The notes: generated from the sequence alone by a model not told the origin. A stretch of DNA of 64,000 bases from Gordonia asplenii (GCF_012933505.1 NZ_JABBNB010000035.1:1-64000); one strand, 5' to 3'. Shown: positions 33,911 to 43,489, counted from the stretch's first letter. A program made the numbers and translations.

Positions 33911-34423
33911 CAGGCTATCCACTGCACGACCCGGACCCAACTCACCAACGCAACCACCGCACACACACCCAACACCAGCCTCGTGCCGACCACGTACGAC
34001 AAAGGCGCCCTTCGTACGCGGCTCGGGGAATCGAAAAATGGGATCGGGGCGCGCGGCTGAAACGAAGCGCTAGCGAAGTGCAAGACGCGCGGGGGTCCCC
34101 GTTCTGCCCATTTTCGAGTCCCCGAGCCGCGCACGACGGCCGCCGAAAAGTACCCACACCAAACGAAAGAACAAGACGTCGAACACGAGACGACCCCCGC
34201 ACCACTCCCGAAACGGGGAGCCGAAGGCGGCCTGACGGGGCCGCGGTACGGGGGTCGGGTGGTCACCTGGAATTCGCTAAAGCGACTGTGCGCGCAACGA
34301 ATTGCAGCTTGGACCGTTCTAGCGGATGACCACCTCACGTGTCGCTAAGTCATACAACTTCAGACCACCTCCTTCCTTGTGTACCGACGAACCTACGCCG
34401 CACCGCGACGGCCCGCAACGGAT
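33911..34423. repeat. Spacer with a long imperfect inverted repeat (34017-34131)
   Basis: No gene is supported between the isomerase and cydC. CGCGGCTCGGGGAATCGAAA plus AATGGG (from 34017) is complementary, with one mismatch and one indel, to CCCATTTTCGAGTCCCCGAG plus CCGCG (to 34131). Inside lies GAAGCGCTAGCG, a motif also seen near 13530. Just upstream, at about 33990-34019, CGTACGACAAAGG can fold against CCCTTCGTACG. ACCACGTACGACAAAGGC repeats ACCACGCACGACAAAGGC near 13548. This looks like another member of the dispersed palindromic repeats. Confidence 0.65.
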
Positions 34424-36115
34424 TTATCGAACGTCTCCGATCGCACCGTTTTCGGCGAGAGTGATGACTCGATCGGCACCGTGGTCGGGCGGCAGCCGGT
34501 GGGTGACCACGACGACGCTGCGCTGCGGTCCGAACAACTCGCGCCGCCCGAAGATGTCGCGCAACACGTCGTCGGCGTCGTCGGGGTCGAGGTGCTCGGT
34601 CGGTTCGTCGAGCAGGACGACCGGTGCTCGATGCAGCAGCGCGCGGGCCAGCAGCAGTCGCCGACGTTGCCCGCCACTGAGTGCCGCCGTCCCGCCGGCC
34701 AGCACGGTGCCGACGCCGTCGGGCAGGCCGTCGACCCAGCCGCCGAGACCCACCGCACCCAGAGCATCGACGATCTCCTCGTCGGTCGCGTCACCGCGCG
34801 CGACGCGCAGATTCTCTGCGACCGAGGTCGTGAACACGTGCGCATCGTCGGCGAAGTAGCACGTCGACGCCCCGAGATCGGTACCGAGCGAGGTGGTCAC
34901 CGCACCGGACCGCGGCTCCAGCAGACCCGCCATCGTCAGCAACAGCGCCGTCTTGCCGACGCCGCTCGCCCCGACGACGGCGACTCGTTGACCGGGTGAC
35001 AGGGTCATCGTCAGCGTCGATGCACTCTCCGACGTGGGCCAGCCCCATCGCAATCCGCGGCAGTCGAGACCGGTGACCCGGTCGTCGACCGTGACGTCGT
35101 CGGCGACCGCGAACTCGTCGATCTCCGCGGCGGTCAGCTCTGCCGACCCGGCGTCGTCGATCAGCGTCAGAATCCGACGCGCGGCCTGCCGACTGCGCTC
35201 GAGTTGCAGACCTGCCTCGGTCAGCGGTGCCGTCGCCTCGAATGCGGACAGCGGCAGCAGGATCAGTACGCCGAGAGTCATCGGGCTCACTCCGGGATCG
35301 CCCGCGAGGCCGATGCCGATCAGGCACGCCGCCACCAGCGAAACCCCGAGTGCCAGCGGCGTTGCCGCACTTCCCCACGACTGCAGTCGTTGTCCCCGGT
35401 CGGCCGCGTCCACCGCCAACCGCTGCGTTTCGTCGATGCCGGCGAGCACCGTGCCCCGACGTCGGGCCACCGCCAATTCGTCGGCGTGCCATAGTGCGAG
35501 TGTTACCGATTCGGCGAGATCCGCCCGCGCCCGCGCACTGCACTCGACGACGTCGGCGGCACCGCGCGCCGCGAGGGTCGGCGCCGCGACGCTGCTGATC
35601 AATAGTGCGACGGCCAGCACCCCGGCGGCCGGAACTGACACGAAGGCCATGATCACCACTGCCGCAACGTTGGTCACCGCCGCGATGCCGATCGGGATCA
35701 CTCCGCGGATCAATGCGTTGCCGATGTCGTCGAGGTCGGCGCCGGTGCGGGTCAACAGGTCGCCGCGCCCGAGCAGCACCGAGTACGACGGGTTGCCCGC
35801 CGCCAACGCGACGAAGATGCGCGAGCGCGCCGACGCCATCGCCCGCAGCGCGAGATCGTGGGTGGCGAGCCGTTCGAGGTAGCGAAATAGACCGCGCGAA
35901 ATACCCAGTGCCCGAACGGCTGTGATCGCGACCGAGAGGTAGAGGATCGGCGGCATCTGCCAGGCACGCGTGATGAGCCATGCGCTCAGTGCCGCGAGTC
36001 CCAGCGCGCTCAGCGCACCGCCGATACCCAGCAGGAGTGCTGCCAGGACCGGCCTCGGCCGCACGCCGAGGTAACCGAGGATCCGCCGCAACGATCGGTC
36101 ATCGGGCCGCGACAT
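34424..36115 (-). CDS. cydC: Cysteine/glutathione-type exporter subunit CydC
   Basis: Half of the heterodimeric ABC exporter CydDC needed to assemble cytochrome bd. The 563-aa protein has six membrane helices (LAALLLGIGGALSALGLAA, IPIGIAAVTNVAAVVIMAF and others). The ATPase has Walker A GASGVGKTALL, signature LSGGQRRRLLLARA and Walker B VVLLDEPTEHLDP. The switch segment is VTHRLPPDHGADRV. ATG 36115 has GGAGG five bases upstream; a GTG six bases earlier has none. It overlaps the end of cydD by 17 bp. Last gene of cydABDC. Confidence 0.92.
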   Translation of the reverse strand: MSRPDDRSLRRILGYLGVRPRPVLAALLLGIGGALSALGLAALSAWLITRAWQMPPILYLSVAITAVRALGISRGLFRYLERLATHDLALRAMASARSRIFVALAAGNPSYSVLLGRGDLLTRTGADLDDIGNALIRGVIPIGIAAVTNVAAVVIMAFVSVPAAGVLAVALLISSVAAPTLAARGAADVVECSARARADLAESVTLALWHADELAVARRRGTVLAGIDETQRLAVDAADRGQRLQSWGSAATPLALGVSLVAACLIGIGLAGDPGVSPMTLGVLILLPLSAFEATAPLTEAGLQLERSRQAARRILTLIDDAGSAELTAAEIDEFAVADDVTVDDRVTGLDCRGLRWGWPTSESASTLTMTLSPGQRVAVVGASGVGKTALLLTMAGLLEPRSGAVTTSLGTDLGASTCYFADDAHVFTTSVAENLRVARGDATDEEIVDALGAVGLGGWVDGLPDGVGTVLAGGTAALSGGQRRRLLLARALLHRAPVVLLDEPTEHLDPDDADDVLRDIFGRRELFGPQRSVVVVTHRLPPDHGADRVITLAENGAIGDVR

Positions 36116-37781
36116 GCGCACCTCCGACGTCGACGACGTGATCGGCCGCCGCCCACCATGATTCGCGGTGACTGATCACAATGGCGGTGCACCCGCGGGC
36201 GACTCGGGCGCGCACGGCGTCGATCACCGCATTCGACGCCTCGTCGTCGAGATGGGCGGTCGGTTCGTCGAGCAGGAGCAGCGGCGCCGACGCCGCCAAG
36301 GCGCGCGTCAAACCGAGCCGTTGGCGTTGTCCCGCCGACAGTCCCACGCCGCCGGCACCCAGCCGCGTCTGCAGACCGGCCGCCAGCGACTCGACGACCG
36401 CGCCGAAACCGGTAGCGGTCATGGCCGCGTCGAGGCCATCGGGGGTCACCTCGGCGAACAGGGCCAGATTCTCCGCGACGGTGGCGGGCGCAATGGCCGG
36501 ATGTTGTGGCAGCCAGGCGAGTTGGGAGCGCAGGTCCTCGACGTCGACGTCACGCAGCGACACGCCGCCGACGCGCACGTGCCCGGAATAGTCGCCGATC
36601 AGTCCGAGCAGGACGGCCAGTGCCGTCGACTTGCCCGCGCCGTTCGGTCCACGCCACACCGACAGTGTTCCCGGTGGAATCGACACCGATAATCCATTGG
36701 GCGCCATGCCGTCTCGGCCGTCGACGGAAAGGTCGTCGAACTCGATGGCCGCGTCACGAAGCGCAACCCGGTGTCCCGGCGCAGACTTCGGCCGGTCGTC
36801 GCCGATCAGTTCGAAGACGTCGTCGGCCGCGGCCAGTCCGTCTGCCGAATTGTGAAACTGTGCGCCCACCTGGCGCAGTGGGAGGTACGCCTCGGGCGCC
36901 AGAATCAGCGCGAAAACACCTGCGAACAACGACATTTCGCCGTAGACCAGCCGGACGCCGATGCTCACCGCGACCAAGGCCACGCACAGCGTCGCCAGCA
37001 GCTCGAGGACCGCGCCGGAGAGGAAGGCGACCCGCAGCGTCGCCATCGTCGAACGCCGCCACCGCTGCCCCAGTTGCTCGACCTGCTTGGCGGGGCGATG
37101 CACCCGGTGCAGCGCACGCAGTGTCGGAATTCCGGCGACCAGGTCCATCAGCTGGCTCGAGAGGCGGCTCGTCGCAGTGAGTTTCGCCGCGGTTCGGTCA
37201 CGCGTCATGAGTCCGATCAGCACCATGAACAACGGAATCAGTGGCATTGTGATGATGACGATCACCGCCGACGGCACGTCGACGACCGCCATCACCACGA
37301 TCATCGCCGGTGTGACGACGACCGAAAGCACCAGTGCCGGAACATATCCGGACAGATAGGGCGCAAGGTCGTCGAGCCCGCGGAGTACGACGGTCGCCGC
37401 ATGGTCGCGCACGGCGAGCAGTCGTCGCGGTGGGGTGCGCCGCGGATCGCTCAACGTGTCGACCGCCTGGCGTCGGAGATCCGCGATCACCAGATCCGCG
37501 GCACGCTGCGAATATCGTTCGCGCACATAGTGAACCGCGGTCCGCACCGCCACGGCGATGACCAACACGATCAGCTGGGTGCGCTGCGCCTCGAGCGAGC
37601 GCGCGCCGGCGTCGACGATGAGTTCGGACAGGATCGACGCGGTGGCGCCCGCGATGACGACGACGCACGTGGCCGTCGCGACCGCGAACAACACCGTCGC
37701 CGCGACATATCGTCGGGCTGCCGGCGAGCTGCGCAGCAGCCGGGGATCCAGCGGCGGTCGCCGCGTTGCCGCGCGGGTCAC
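36099..37781 (-). CDS. cydD: ABC exporter subunit CydD
   Basis: Partner of CydC. The GTG at 37781 overlaps the cydB stop as GTGA; the frame stays open far upstream, but that part is antisense-like and unrelated. The 560-aa product has membrane helices from VAATVLFAVATATCVVVIAG onward. The ATPase shows Walker A GPNGAGKSTALAVLLG, signature LSAGQRQRLGLTRAL and Walker B LLLLDEPTAHLDD, with switch ISHRESWWAAAD. The coupled order cydA-cydB-cydD-cydC is the usual actinobacterial operon for bd oxidase and its assembly transporter. Confidence 0.92.
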   Translation of the reverse strand: MTRAATRRPPLDPRLLRSSPAARRYVAATVLFAVATATCVVVIAGATASILSELIVDAGARSLEAQRTQLIVLVIAVAVRTAVHYVRERYSQRAADLVIADLRRQAVDTLSDPRRTPPRRLLAVRDHAATVVLRGLDDLAPYLSGYVPALVLSVVVTPAMIVVMAVVDVPSAVIVIITMPLIPLFMVLIGLMTRDRTAAKLTATSRLSSQLMDLVAGIPTLRALHRVHRPAKQVEQLGQRWRRSTMATLRVAFLSGAVLELLATLCVALVAVSIGVRLVYGEMSLFAGVFALILAPEAYLPLRQVGAQFHNSADGLAAADDVFELIGDDRPKSAPGHRVALRDAAIEFDDLSVDGRDGMAPNGLSVSIPPGTLSVWRGPNGAGKSTALAVLLGLIGDYSGHVRVGGVSLRDVDVEDLRSQLAWLPQHPAIAPATVAENLALFAEVTPDGLDAAMTATGFGAVVESLAAGLQTRLGAGGVGLSAGQRQRLGLTRALAASAPLLLLDEPTAHLDDEASNAVIDAVRARVARGCTAIVISHRESWWAAADHVVDVGGAHVAAR

Positions 37782-38812
37782 GCGCGCAGCGACGGCAGCC
37801 CGATCGACGGCGGGATCTGCTCGATCGAAATACGTTGGCGGAACACCCAATACGACCAACCCTGGTAGGCGATCACGACCGGCGTGATGAAGCATGCGGC
37901 CCAGGTCATGATGGTCAGCGTGTAGTGACTCGACGACGTGTTCTCGACGGTCAGGTTGTAGGCGGGATTCGTGGTGGACGGCAACACATTCGGGTACAGC
38001 GACCCGAACAGGGTGATCACGGTGCCGATGATCGCGATGGTCGTCGCCGCGAACGCCAGCCCTTCGGCACGACGCAGCGTCGCCGCCACCGCGCCGACGG
38101 CGGCCAGTGCCGCGATCACCACCGGACCCCACGTCCAATCCTTGCCGTAGGCAAGCTGCGTCCAGAGCAGGAACACCCCGGCGACGACGAGCATCGCCAT
38201 AGACAGCCGCACCGCGTAGCGGGCGGCGTCGTCGCGGATCACGCCGGTCGTCTTCAGTGCCAGAAACACCGCTCCGTGCGTCGCGAAGACCAGCAGCGTG
38301 GTCAGACCACCGAGCAGCGCATAGGGATTGAGCAGTGTGAAGAACGAGCCGGTGAACTGGTGCTCGGCGTCGATCGGCAGACCGCGCACCACGTTGGCGA
38401 AGGCGACACCCCACAGCAGCGCGGGAATCCATGACCCCAGACCGATCCCGACGTCGCACCACATGCGCCAGCGCGGATCGTTGATCTTGCCGCGCCATTC
38501 GATGGAGACCACCCGCACGATCAGACCCACCAGGATCAGCAGCAGCGGAAAGTACATGGCGCTGAACAGCGTTGCGTACCAACCGCCGAACGCAGCGAAC
38601 ATCGCTCCGCCGGCGGTCAGCAGCCACACTTCGTTGGCGTCCCACACCGGGCCGATGGTGTTGAGCAGCACCCGACGCCGGGTGTCGCCCGACTCGTGTC
38701 CCCGGCCGATGAACGGCATCAGCATGCCGACGCCGAAATCGAACCCTTCCAAGACGAAGTAGCCGCCGAACAGCACCGCGATGACGACGAACCAGAACTC
38801 TGGCAATCCCAT
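37778..38812 (-). CDS. cydB: Cytochrome bd oxidase subunit II
   Basis: Integral membrane protein of 344 aa with about nine helices, starting MGLPEFWFVVIAVLFGGYFV. The conserved segment EGFDFGVGMLMPFIGR is characteristic of CydB, as are GPVWDANEVWLLTAGGAMFA and VLFATHGAVFLALKT. It follows cydA by nine bases. Together with subunit I it forms the quinol-oxidising bd-type terminal oxidase used at low oxygen or under respiratory stress. Confidence 0.96.
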   Translation of the reverse strand: MGLPEFWFVVIAVLFGGYFVLEGFDFGVGMLMPFIGRGHESGDTRRRVLLNTIGPVWDANEVWLLTAGGAMFAAFGGWYATLFSAMYFPLLLILVGLIVRVVSIEWRGKINDPRWRMWCDVGIGLGSWIPALLWGVAFANVVRGLPIDAEHQFTGSFFTLLNPYALLGGLTTLLVFATHGAVFLALKTTGVIRDDAARYAVRLSMAMLVVAGVFLLWTQLAYGKDWTWGPVVIAALAAVGAVAATLRRAEGLAFAATTIAIIGTVITLFGSLYPNVLPSTTNPAYNLTVENTSSSHYTLTIMTWAACFITPVVIAYQGWSYWVFRQRISIEQIPPSIGLPSLRA

Positions 38813-38821
38813 GTCTGACTC

Positions 38822-40399
38822 CTAGTAGGCGAACGAGAGTTGTTCGGGGGCATCGGTATCGGCGTCGTCGCCGCTGGACGACGCGACGTCGGAGCGGGCG
38901 CTGGGCCCCTCGATGACGTAGCGGCGCTGCAGGCCGAACCAGATGAGTCCGAGGATGCCGTAGAGCAACGTGAGCGTGATCAGCGACACCCAGACCGTGC
39001 CGGCGGTGTGGCGCGAGACGCCGTTGTGGACGAACATGCTGATCCGCAGCGGATCGAGGTTGTCCACCCAGTTGGGTGCGACGACCCACGGCTGGCGGCC
39101 CATCTCGGTGAAGATCCAGCCGGAACTGTTCGCCAGGAACGGCGCGGGGAGCATCCACAGCGCGAACAGCCCGAATCGTCGTGAGGAGATGACTTGTTTA
39201 CGTCTGGTGAACCACAGCCCGGCGAAGGCCAGCAGCGCCGAACCGACGGCCCAGGTGATCATCGCGCGGAAACTCCAGTACGTGACGAACAGGTTGGGCG
39301 CGAAGTTCTGCTCCGGCTTGTTGAATTCCTTCGCGTACTGCGCCTGCAGTTCTTTGACGCCCTGCAGTCGGGTGTCGAAGCGGTGATCGGCCAGGAACGA
39401 CAGCATGCCGGGCGCGGTGATGACGTGGTCGATGTTGTCGCAGTTGTTCTGGCGGCCGATGGACAGCACCGAGAAGCCCGCCCCGGTTTCGCTCTCGCAC
39501 AACGACTCCGCCGCCGCCATCTTCATCGGCTGCTGCTTGAACATGATCTGCGCCTGGAAGTCGCCGGTGATGAACAGCGCCACCCCCGCGACAACGGTGA
39601 GCCACAACCCGAATCGGGCCACCGGACGCCACAGGGTGTGCGCATCGTCGCGCAACTGCTCAGGCGTCGCGTCGACGTGACTCGGCGACACGGCGTCGGG
39701 GACCGGTTCGGCGTCGATCGCAGCGTCGGCCGCGTCCTCCAATCGCTTGGCACGCCACATGTTTCGCGCCATCCACCAGCAGCCGATGCCTGCGACGAAG
39801 GTCGACGCGGTGAGCAGTGCGCCCGCGATCACGTGGGGGAACGCCGCGAGCGTCGTGTTGTTGGTGATGACCGCCCAGAAGTCGTCCATCGCCGGGCGCC
39901 CACGGACCGGATCCCAGTGCACGCCGACCGGATGCTGCATCCACGAATTGGCCGCGACGATGAAGTACGCGGATGCGTTCACGCCGATGGCGACGAGCCA
40001 GATCGCCGCCAGATGCAGGCGTTTGGGCAGCCGATCCCAACCGAAGATCCACAACCCGATGAAGGTCGACTCCAGGAAGAACGCCACCAGCCCCTCCAAC
40101 GCCAGCGGCGCGCCGAAGACGTCGGCGACGAACCGGCTGTACTCACTCCAGTTCATCCCGAACTGGAATTCCTGCACGATGCCGGTCGCGACGCCGAGCG
40201 CGAAGTTGATCAGGAACAACTTGCCGAAGAACTTGGTCGCGCGCAGCCACTGCTCGTTGCCGGTCACGTACCAGACCGTCTGCATCACCGCGATCATCGG
40301 CGCGAGTCCGATGGTCAGCGGGACCAGAATGAAGTGATAGACGGTTGTGATGCCGAACTGCCATCGCGAGACATCCACGACGTCCAGGGCCAGATTCAT
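38822..40399 (-). CDS. cydA: Cytochrome bd oxidase subunit I
   Basis: Carries hemes b558, b595 and d. The start ATG 40399 gives MNLALDVVDVSRWQFGITTV, which matches known CydA N-termini; earlier in-frame starts add an unrelated stretch. The ligand-bearing SRWQFGITTVYHFILVPLTI (His for heme b595/d), KLFLINFALGVATGIVQEFQ and FGMNWSEYSRFVGDVF-like region are intact. The periplasmic Q-loop, about 256-390, is of the short type, and GRQPW follows it. 525 aa. First gene of cydABDC. Confidence 0.95.
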   Translation of the reverse strand: MNLALDVVDVSRWQFGITTVYHFILVPLTIGLAPMIAVMQTVWYVTGNEQWLRATKFFGKLFLINFALGVATGIVQEFQFGMNWSEYSRFVADVFGAPLALEGLVAFFLESTFIGLWIFGWDRLPKRLHLAAIWLVAIGVNASAYFIVAANSWMQHPVGVHWDPVRGRPAMDDFWAVITNNTTLAAFPHVIAGALLTASTFVAGIGCWWMARNMWRAKRLEDAADAAIDAEPVPDAVSPSHVDATPEQLRDDAHTLWRPVARFGLWLTVVAGVALFITGDFQAQIMFKQQPMKMAAAESLCESETGAGFSVLSIGRQNNCDNIDHVITAPGMLSFLADHRFDTRLQGVKELQAQYAKEFNKPEQNFAPNLFVTYWSFRAMITWAVGSALLAFAGLWFTRRKQVISSRRFGLFALWMLPAPFLANSSGWIFTEMGRQPWVVAPNWVDNLDPLRISMFVHNGVSRHTAGTVWVSLITLTLLYGILGLIWFGLQRRYVIEGPSARSDVASSSGDDADTDAPEQLSFAY

Positions 40400-40699
40400 T
40401 GACACGGTGTCCACTTCGGGCATCCCATCGCGAGCAGTGTGAGTCGAGCTGTTGACTATCCACGCATCTACTACTGAACGTAGTAGAAGTGTCACCTACG
40501 CTACGCCCGCCCGCGGCCTCCAACAAGGGACTTCTGTCCTCCTACGAGCGTCCGTGGGATGAATTGTCCCGCACATCGCACCCGCGCCGCGTCGGAAAAC
40601 CGAAATCCCACGCCGCGCCGTCGACCTCTTTCCGCAGTTCGCGGGCCATCACCGCAGCACGGCGCGCCGACGCGGACGCATCGTGTTGAATCCGCGGCG
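40400..40699. other. Gene-free cyd promoter region
   Basis: About 300 bp with no supported gene. It must contain the cydABDC promoter on the minus strand. I could not identify a clear -10/-35 pair or a CRP- or redox-type palindrome. A short direct repeat, CTACTACTGAACGTAGTAG (about 40470-40488), is an imperfect palindrome and the only candidate operator seen. Confidence 0.35.
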
Positions 40700-40722
40700 T
40701 GACACTGCACACCCCCGTGTCA
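40700..40722 (-). terminator. Possible terminator overlapping the pabC stop
   Basis: TGACAC and GTGTCA form a six-base stem around an 11-base C-rich loop, with the pabC stop codon inside the 5-prime arm as read on the minus strand. It is short, and confidence is low. Confidence 0.3.
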
Positions 40723-41613
40723 GTCGGCCGCGATCGCCTCGTCGACCAACTTGCCGAGATCGATCGAGTCGATGCCCGGATGCTCGACGTCGAAGTCGTA
40801 GGAGTTGATTCGACGTATCCGCGCAGCCAGCGTCACACTCGAGACCATCCACACCGAGTCCGCCGCGATGAGGTCCTCGGTCCGCATCCGCTCGGTCGTG
40901 ACCTCCCACCCGTTGGCCTGCGCGTAGTCGAAGAGCGCCTGCTGGGTGGTTCCGGGCAGGATCCCGGTGTCGGTCGGCGGCGTCACCAGCGTCTTTCCGA
41001 CGACCGCGACGACGGTCGAGCGCGGCCCCTCGAGCACTATGCCCTCGCTGCTGAGATAGATCACGTCGTCGTAGCCGAGCCGCGCCGCGTGCCGTAGCGC
41101 GGCCATGTTCTCCGCGTAGCTGAGTGTCTTCGCGCCGAGCAGCGCCCACGGCGCGGCGGGCGCGAGATCCACCGAATAGCCGCGGTCCAGCGTGATCGCC
41201 GCGACGCCCTCGGTGCGAGCCGCGGCCGCACGAGCCGGCACCGCACCGACGGTGACGTAGGCGGTCGCCGCACCGGGCCGCTGTGCCGACGCCGGATCCG
41301 ATTCGCGCCCCCGGGAATACACGATCCTCAGCAGTCCCTCGACGTCGACGCCATGTCGTTGCGTCCACAGCCCGGCGGCCGTGTCGACGGCGGTGGCGAA
41401 CGCGTCACGGTCGGGAACCGGCAGGTCGACGATGGCGGCGCTGCGCGCGAGCCGATCCAGGTGCCGCCCGACGCCGCATGCGCGCCCGCCGCGGACGAGC
41501 AGGGTTTCAAAGATGCCGTCGCCGCGAACGGCGGCGAGGTCGTCGGCGTACAGAAGGGGCGCGCTCGCGTCGGTGGGACCGTCGGCGACGGTGACCAAGA
41601 TCAGATCTGCCAT
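40720..41613 (-). CDS. pabC: Aminodeoxychorismate lyase-like class IV aminotransferase
   Basis: PLP enzyme of fold type IV, 297 aa. LAAVRGDGIFETLLVRGG is the N-terminal signature. AKTLSYAENMAALRHAARLG carries the PLP Lys (AKTLSY), and DDVIYLSSEGIVLEGPRSTV and LPGTTQQALFDYA complete the cofactor pocket. PabC releases pyruvate from aminodeoxychorismate to give p-aminobenzoate for folate. It is the positional equivalent of Rv0812. A D-amino acid or branched-chain aminotransferase cannot be excluded. Divergent from ygfZ with only 36 bp between the starts; TAAGGT on the minus strand at 41622-41627 ends eight bases before the ATG. Confidence 0.85.
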   Translation of the reverse strand: MADLILVTVADGPTDASAPLLYADDLAAVRGDGIFETLLVRGGRACGVGRHLDRLARSAAIVDLPVPDRDAFATAVDTAAGLWTQRHGVDVEGLLRIVYSRGRESDPASAQRPGAATAYVTVGAVPARAAAARTEGVAAITLDRGYSVDLAPAAPWALLGAKTLSYAENMAALRHAARLGYDDVIYLSSEGIVLEGPRSTVVAVVGKTLVTPPTDTGILPGTTQQALFDYAQANGWEVTTERMRTEDLIAADSVWMVSSVTLAARIRRINSYDFDVEHPGIDSIDLGKLVDEAIAAD

Positions 41614-41621
41614 GGCTCAAC

Positions 41622-41643
41622 ACCTTAATTGCGCGGGTAGGAT
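41622..41643. promoter_or_regulatory. Back-to-back leaderless promoters of pabC and ygfZ
   Basis: On the minus strand TAAGGT (41622-41627) lies eight bases before the pabC ATG. On the plus strand TAGGAT (41638-41643) lies six bases before the ygfZ GTG. The two -10 boxes are ten bases apart, so the polymerase footprints must overlap and the promoters should compete. Confidence 0.5.
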
Positions 41644-41649
41644 CTGCCT

Positions 41650-42843
41650 GTGAGCGCGTCGCCGATTCTGACCAGTTTCTCCTCCGCGGGTGCCGTCGCA
41701 GCACCTCGGTCCGATGCCACCGAAGGCACCTCGGTCGCCTGGCATTTCGGTGACCCGTTCGGTGAGCAACGAGCGGCGACGACGACGTCGGCGATCATCG
41801 ACCGCGCCGACCGCGCGGTCCTCGAACTCGACGGCGACGAACGAATGTCCTGGCTGCACACCATCTCCAGTCAGTTCGTCGCCGACCTCGCCGACCGGCG
41901 CAGCGCCGAGAACCTGTCCCTCGACCTGCGCGGTCACGTCGAAGAACATTTCGTCCTCACCGACGTCGACGGCGTCACGTGGATCGACACCGAGGGGCCG
42001 CACGGTCCGGGCCTGCTCGACTTCCTCACGAAAATGGTGTTCTGGGCCAAGGTCACGCCGGTCGACCGCCCCGATATGACCGTGCTGACGGTGATCGGAC
42101 CCGACGTCCGCTCCGGCACCGTGGCCGAGCTGCTGGAGATCCCCGCCGACGCCGAGGTCTACGACGCGGGCGACCTTCCCGAACTGCATCATGACCAAGA
42201 GCCGTCGGGGTTCTGGCGGCTGATGCCGCCGATCGGCGAGGGTCGCACATTGCCCGTCGTCGACCTCGTGATTCCGCGGTCCGACGCCGCGTCCTGGTGG
42301 AAGGCCGTCGTCGACGCCGGAGCCACGATGTCGGGTACGTGGACCTACGAGGCGTTGCGGGCCGCGGCGGTACGCCCCCGCATCGACGTCGACACCGACG
42401 AGCGGACCATCCCGCACGAGGTCAACTGGATCGGCGGACCCGACGAGCACGGCGCGGTGCATGTGAACAAGGGCTGCTACCGCGGCCAGGAGACCGTCGC
42501 GCGGGTCCACAATCTGGGCAAGTCCCCTCGACAGCTGGTCCTGCTGCACCTCGACGGCAGCGACGATCACCGTCCGGCCACGGGCGACCCGATCCTCGCC
42601 GGCGGGCGCTCGATCGGTCGCGTCGGCACCGTCGTCGATCATTACGAATTCGGCCCCATCGCGCTGGCTCTCGTGAAGCGGGGTGTGCCCGTCGATACCG
42701 ACCTCGCGATCAGTTCCGAGGATGCGTCGGTGACGATCCCCGCCCGCATCGATCCCGACTCGATAGCCGCCGACGACCGGATTCAGGCCGGCCGGGCGGC
42801 TGTCGCGAAGTTGCGTGGCACACAATCCGATACCGCTCGGTAG
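41650..42843 (+). CDS. ygfZ: Folate-dependent Fe-S cluster maintenance protein YgfZ
   Basis: The 397-aa GcvT-like protein supports Fe-S enzymes with folate as cofactor. The GCV_T fold begins at RADRAVLELDGDERMSWLHT, and the diagnostic motif VNKGCYRGQETVARVHNLGK (K-G-C-Y-x-G-Q-E) lies near residue 277. The C-terminal barrel shows GRSIGRVGTVVDHYEFG. GTG 41650 is chosen from the leaderless promoter six bases upstream. Equivalent of Rv0811c. Its pairing with pabC (folate) makes functional sense. Confidence 0.9.
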   Translation: MSASPILTSFSSAGAVAAPRSDATEGTSVAWHFGDPFGEQRAATTTSAIIDRADRAVLELDGDERMSWLHTISSQFVADLADRRSAENLSLDLRGHVEEHFVLTDVDGVTWIDTEGPHGPGLLDFLTKMVFWAKVTPVDRPDMTVLTVIGPDVRSGTVAELLEIPADAEVYDAGDLPELHHDQEPSGFWRLMPPIGEGRTLPVVDLVIPRSDAASWWKAVVDAGATMSGTWTYEALRAAAVRPRIDVDTDERTIPHEVNWIGGPDEHGAVHVNKGCYRGQETVARVHNLGKSPRQLVLLHLDGSDDHRPATGDPILAGGRSIGRVGTVVDHYEFGPIALALVKRGVPVDTDLAISSEDASVTIPARIDPDSIAADDRIQAGRAAVAKLRGTQSDTAR

Positions 42844-43015
42844 CGCTCGGACTGGGACGATGGCCGACCGCCCGCCGGACTTTTCGCCACACCTGGGGTG
42901 TGAGTCCGCATTATCGTCGCGAGCGCGCTAGACTGTTCATCACGACAGAAATTCCTAACCTAGAACGGGGCCGCCACCAGTTTGGTCGCCCCGTCATTGT
43001 GCGAGGGGGTCCCAA

Positions 43016-43189
43016 ATGGGCCGCGGCCGGGCAAAGGCAAAGCAGACGAAAGTTGCTCGTCAGCTCAAGTACTCCACACCCAACACCGACTTCGACAGCT
43101 TGCAACGCGAGCTGTCCGGGTCCGGTGCACCGGAACGACACGATCCGGTGGACGATTGGGCTGAAGAAGACGAGTGGCGTCGCGCTTGA
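43016..43189 (+). CDS. DUF3073 small protein, 57 aa
   Basis: ATG 43016 to TGA 43187-43189 encodes MGRGRAKAKQTKVARQLKYS, then a Ser/Thr/Asp stretch and an acidic tail with DDWAEEDEWRRA. GAGGGGGT lies six bases upstream as ribosome binding site. The basic head and acidic tail define DUF3073, which sits beside ygfZ and purM throughout actinobacteria (Rv0810c). Function unknown; the basic N-terminus would suit nucleic-acid binding (inference). Confidence 0.88.
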   Translation: MGRGRAKAKQTKVARQLKYSTPNTDFDSLQRELSGSGAPERHDPVDDWAEEDEWRRA

Positions 43190-43250
43190 CGCGACTAACC
43201 ACCTTCCCCTCCTGAGGTAGTTCTCCGCCCTACGGGGGCGCAACCGCTAA

Positions 43251-43280
43251 TCACCCGACTTGTGCAAGCAAGTCGGGTGA
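43251..43280. terminator. Terminator after the DUF3073 gene
   Basis: TCACCCGACTTG and CAAGTCGGGTGA make a perfect 12-bp stem with a six-base TGCAAG loop, 61 bp after the DUF3073 stop. Together with the hairpin at 43433-43468 it insulates two converging genes. Confidence 0.75.
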
Positions 43281-43432
43281 ACGTGTGTTGCCTTCACGCG
43301 TGGCATTCGTGCCACGAAAGTCATCTCATGCTGAGTCGTACGTCGACTTCGGCGCATGCGGGTCCCTGTCGAAAACGCATGCCGCCGACGCCGTCGTTCG
43401 ATTCAGCGCACGTCCTTCCAGAAACGCAGCCG

Positions 43433-43468
43433 GCCGGCTCCGCGTGCATTTCAGCACGAGGAACCGGC
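43433..43468 (-). terminator. Terminator of purM
   Basis: GCCGGCTCCGCGTGC and GCACGAGGAACCGGC pair at 13 of 15 positions around ATTTCA, 21 bp beyond the purM stop on the minus strand. It is followed in that direction by CGGCTGCGTTTCT. Confidence 0.65.
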
Positions 43469-43489
43469 CTGTTGACCCTTACCGCGTGG

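Noticed and set aside
37782-39158. Long minus-strand frame upstream of cydD in the cydD reading frame
   Set aside because: It overlaps cydB and cydA in another frame on the same strand; those have clear family motifs. Only the part from GTG 37781 is CydD.
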